From an uncultured Opitutia bacterium (lineage in GTDB: Bacteria; Verrucomicrobiota; Verrucomicrobiia; Opitutales; UBA953), in NCBI GenBank assembly GCA_903868455.1, contig CAIPVK010000260.1, forward strand, positions 1-7,764: 7,764 nt of DNA, read 5' to 3'. A program made the position numbers and the translations under genes. Below are positions 4,800-7,764 of the stretch, in pieces. Positions within the stretch are counted from its first letter, which is position 1. The number at the start of each line of letters is the position of its first letter. Under the pieces are notes generated by a model. It had not been told where the DNA came from. It did not search any database and saw only the letters and a list, made by a program, of their open reading frames with translations.

Positions 4800-5561
4800 G
4801 TGTCCGTCTCCCATCTCAGTCTGGGGTTCGCCCTCGGTCTCTTCCTGGCCACGGCGGTGGTGGATGGTTTCGCCAAGTTCCGCCAGCTTTCCGCCCTGAG
4901 TCAGGCTTGCCGCTGGGGCATCCGCGCCGGATGGGTCATCCTGACCGCCGGCCTGGCGGCCCAAGGGTGGAGCGGTTTGGGCAGCCCCGCGGGTATCCTC
5001 GGGTGGATCGCCTGGGGCACCGCCGGTTTCACCTTGTTCTGGGACCTCACCTTCGGCCATCGCCTCCCTTCCTGGATCACGGGCTTGGTCTCGGGCGCCG
5101 CGCTGGTGGTCGCCCTTCGGCTGAGCTGGGAGCCCGGCGACGCCCAACCCTGGGTCACGCTCCATGTGGCCGCGGCGATCCTCGCCTACTGCATCCTCTC
5201 GGCGCAGGCGCTGAACTCCCTGGTCTACCTGCTGCAGGACCGTGCGCTGAGCCGACGGAGCTTCGGCGGGCTCTACGCCTTGCTTCCTCCCTTGGTCCCC
5301 ATGGATCGCATCGGCCACCAGATGCTCGGCGCCGCCGTCTGGATGCTCGGCCTCGCGTTGGTCGTCGGCGCCGTGGGCAAGTTCCAGGGCCATCCCGTGG
5401 CCCCGGGCAAGCTCGCCGCGGCGTCCCTGACCTGGGCCGTCGCCGCCCTCGTCCTGCTCGCGCGTCGGCGCGGCCGGCTGACCGGCGCCGCCTTCGCCCG
5501 CGGCAGCCTGCTCATCCTCATTCCCGCCGCGGTCGCCTTGGCGCTCGCGCTGTCCCGATGA
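4800..5561 (+). CDS. ccsA: CcsA/HemX-like cytochrome c assembly membrane protein
   Basis: A 253-residue polytopic membrane protein with about eight hydrophobic segments, near 6-22, 40-55, 64-82, 92-108, 120-145, 176-193, 204-221 and 236-251. The core WVTLHVAAAILAYCILSAQ (118-136), followed by LVYLLQDRAL, is typical of the CcsA/HemX/YpjD family. Members handle haem for cytochrome c assembly or influence glutamyl-tRNA reductase. H122 and H173 are candidate haem-ligand positions. The tryptophan-rich WxWDPKE segment of full CcsA proteins is not recognisable in the corresponding loop (about 194-206), so this may be the HemX type. The start is uncertain: GTG at 4800-4802 is the best in-frame candidate. 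The stop overlaps the hemA ATG as ATGA. The pairing with hemA, as in Bacillus hemA-hemX, supports the family call. Confidence 0.78.
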   Translation: MSVSHLSLGFALGLFLATAVVDGFAKFRQLSALSQACRWGIRAGWVILTAGLAAQGWSGLGSPAGILGWIAWGTAGFTLFWDLTFGHRLPSWITGLVSGAALVVALRLSWEPGDAQPWVTLHVAAAILAYCILSAQALNSLVYLLQDRALSRRSFGGLYALLPPLVPMDRIGHQMLGAAVWMLGLALVVGAVGKFQGHPVAPGKLAAASLTWAVAALVLLARRRGRLTGAAFARGSLLILIPAAVALALALSR

Positions 5562-6585
5562 GCGCCGCCAACCCCTCGTTGGTCGCGCTGAGCGCGACCC
5601 ACCGGACCGCCGGCCTCGACGCCCGCGCCGCCTTCGCCGTGGGCGAGGAAGGGTCTGGCCGCTTCTACGCCGCCGCCCGACGGCTCGGCCTCCGGGAGGC
5701 CGTCCTCCTCGCGACCTGCAACCGGCTCGAGTGCTACGCGGTGGGCGACGAGGCGGTCGCCCTCCACGCGAGGGAGGCCTTGGCCGAGGCGGCGGGCGCG
5801 GGCTCGGGCGCGCTCGACGCGCACCTGCGCCCCCTGCCGGGCCGGCTCGCCGTCGAGCACCTCTTCGCCGTCGCGGCCGGCCTGGATTCCCAGATGGTCG
5901 GCGAGGCGGAGATCGCGGGCCAGGTCAAGGAGGCCTACGCCGACGCCCTCGCGCGCGGCCTGACCGGCCCCGTGCTCAACCGCGTCTTCCAGCGCGCCTT
6001 CCAGGCGGCCGCGTGGGCGCGCACCCACACGGGCATCGGCCAGGGGCAGGTGAGCCTCGGCAACGTCGCCGTGGACCTCGCCGAGCGCGCCTTCGGCCCG
6101 CTGGCCGACGCGCGCGTCCTCGTCCTCGGCACCGGCGACGCCGGCCGACGCGTCGCCCAGGCGCTCGTCTCGCGCGGCGCGGGTTCCCTCACCGTCGCCT
6201 CGCGCTCCCTCGAGCGCGCGGTCGCCCTCGCCGGGGAGCTGGGAGGCGCGGCCGCCGAGCTCGCCCCCGCCCTCTCCCGGGCGCACGACCACGACATCGT
6301 CGTCGGCTGCTCCTCCGTGGAGCGCCCGCTGCTCGCCGCCGCCGCCGCCCGCGAGGCGGTCGACCGGCGCGCCGGCCGCCCCTGGCTGCTGGTGGACCTC
6401 GGGGTACCGCGCAACGTCGACCCCGCCTGCCGCGCCCTCGCCGGCGTCTACCTCGCCGACCTCGACGACCTCGCCGCCGTCGCCAACGCCAACCAGCGCG
6501 CCCGCGAGGAGGAGGCCGACCGCGCGCGCGTCGCCCTCGCCGAGCGCGCGGCGCGCGCCTTCGCCGCCACCTCCGCCCATCCCGC

Positions 6586-6589
<4 letters not shown>
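5558..6589 (+). CDS. hemA: Glutamyl-tRNA reductase, short form
   Basis: Reduces glutamyl-tRNA(Glu) with NADPH to glutamate-1-semialdehyde, the first committed step of C5-pathway tetrapyrrole (haem) synthesis in the cytosol. The 343-residue protein begins VALSATHRTAGLDAR. It carries the catalytic cysteine in ATCNRLECY (C54), a conserved H101, and GEAEIAGQVKEAY (115-127). The RTHTGIGQG linker follows at 155-163, then the NADPH-binding fold VLVLGTGDAGRRVA (187-200) and DLGVPRNVDP (280-289). It ends shortly after the spinal-helix region (about 302-335) and lacks most of the roughly 75-residue C-terminal dimerisation domain seen in the 418-residue E. coli enzyme. The next gene begins at its stop codon, so a frameshift hiding the rest is unlikely. 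Both ends are ATGA overlaps, giving strong coupling with ccsA and the response regulator. A longer in-frame extension upstream to 4766 is open but out of frame with the ccsA-like gene and is not used. Confidence 0.94.

Positions 6590-7764
<1,175 letters not shown>

Noticed and set aside
4766..5557. Upstream in-frame extension of hemA
   Set aside because: The 264 extra residues are Arg/Pro-rich and overlap the well-supported ccsA-like frame. The ATG at 5558 gives the normal HemA N-terminus and an ATGA overlap.
6339..6352. GCC trinucleotide run in hemA
   Set aside because: It encodes an alanine stretch (about 261-264) in a helix; low complexity of this kind is expected at this GC content.
5273..6580. 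Minus-strand open frame opposite hemA (435 residues)
   Set aside because: It is very Gly/Ala/Glu-rich and matches antisense of hemA and the 3' part of the ccsA-like gene. hemA motifs are unambiguous on the plus strand.

Overview
The window is about 7.8 kb of very GC-rich (roughly 70%), gene-dense bacterial chromosome. The best lineage guess is a GC-rich member of the Verrucomicrobiota, perhaps near Opitutales. This rests on a DUF5069 protein (a family I associate mainly with that phylum and relatives), a CcsA/HemX-like protein directly ahead of hemA, and the absence of Shine-Dalgarno sequences at almost every start. The lineage is an inference. No tRNA, rRNA, CRISPR array, insertion sequence or phage gene was seen.

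Layout. (1) Positions 2-595, plus strand: 3' part of a PlsC acyltransferase that enters from the left edge. (2) Positions 608-4692, minus strand, read right to left: DUF5069 protein, exported thioredoxin-like protein, low-molecular-weight protein tyrosine phosphatase, RelE/ParE-like protein, phosphatidylserine synthase pssA, then a 257-base gap and dnaN. The thioredoxin and phosphatase genes overlap by 4 bases, and the RelE-like gene and pssA by 11, so at least parts of the series are co-transcribed. plsC and dnaN converge with only 12 bases between their stop codons. (3) Positions 4693-4799: an AT-rich divergent intergenic region with a 55-base core of 24% GC. (4) Positions 4800-7764, plus strand: a CcsA/HemX-like membrane protein, hemA (glutamyl-tRNA reductase) and a sigma-54-dependent response regulator that runs off the right edge. 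Both junctions are 4-base ATGA overlaps, a tightly coupled operon.

How the genes fit together. plsC and pssA are two steps of phospholipid synthesis: phosphatidic acid formation, and the phosphatidylserine branch leading to phosphatidylethanolamine. dnaN is the replication sliding clamp. The plus-strand operon couples the first committed step of tetrapyrrole synthesis with a protein of the haem-handling cytochrome c assembly family and an NtrC-type regulator.

Most worth a second look: the dnaN upstream region (1736-1996). It holds five copies of a (G)TGAAC motif spaced close to whole helical turns, nested inverted repeats and two weak DnaA-box-like 9-mers. Also notable are CTCCCC motifs just upstream of several start codons in place of a Shine-Dalgarno, a glutamyl-tRNA reductase that ends before most of its dimerisation domain, and an orphan RelE-like protein embedded in a housekeeping gene series. 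No clearly new multi-gene defence or biosynthetic system is visible.
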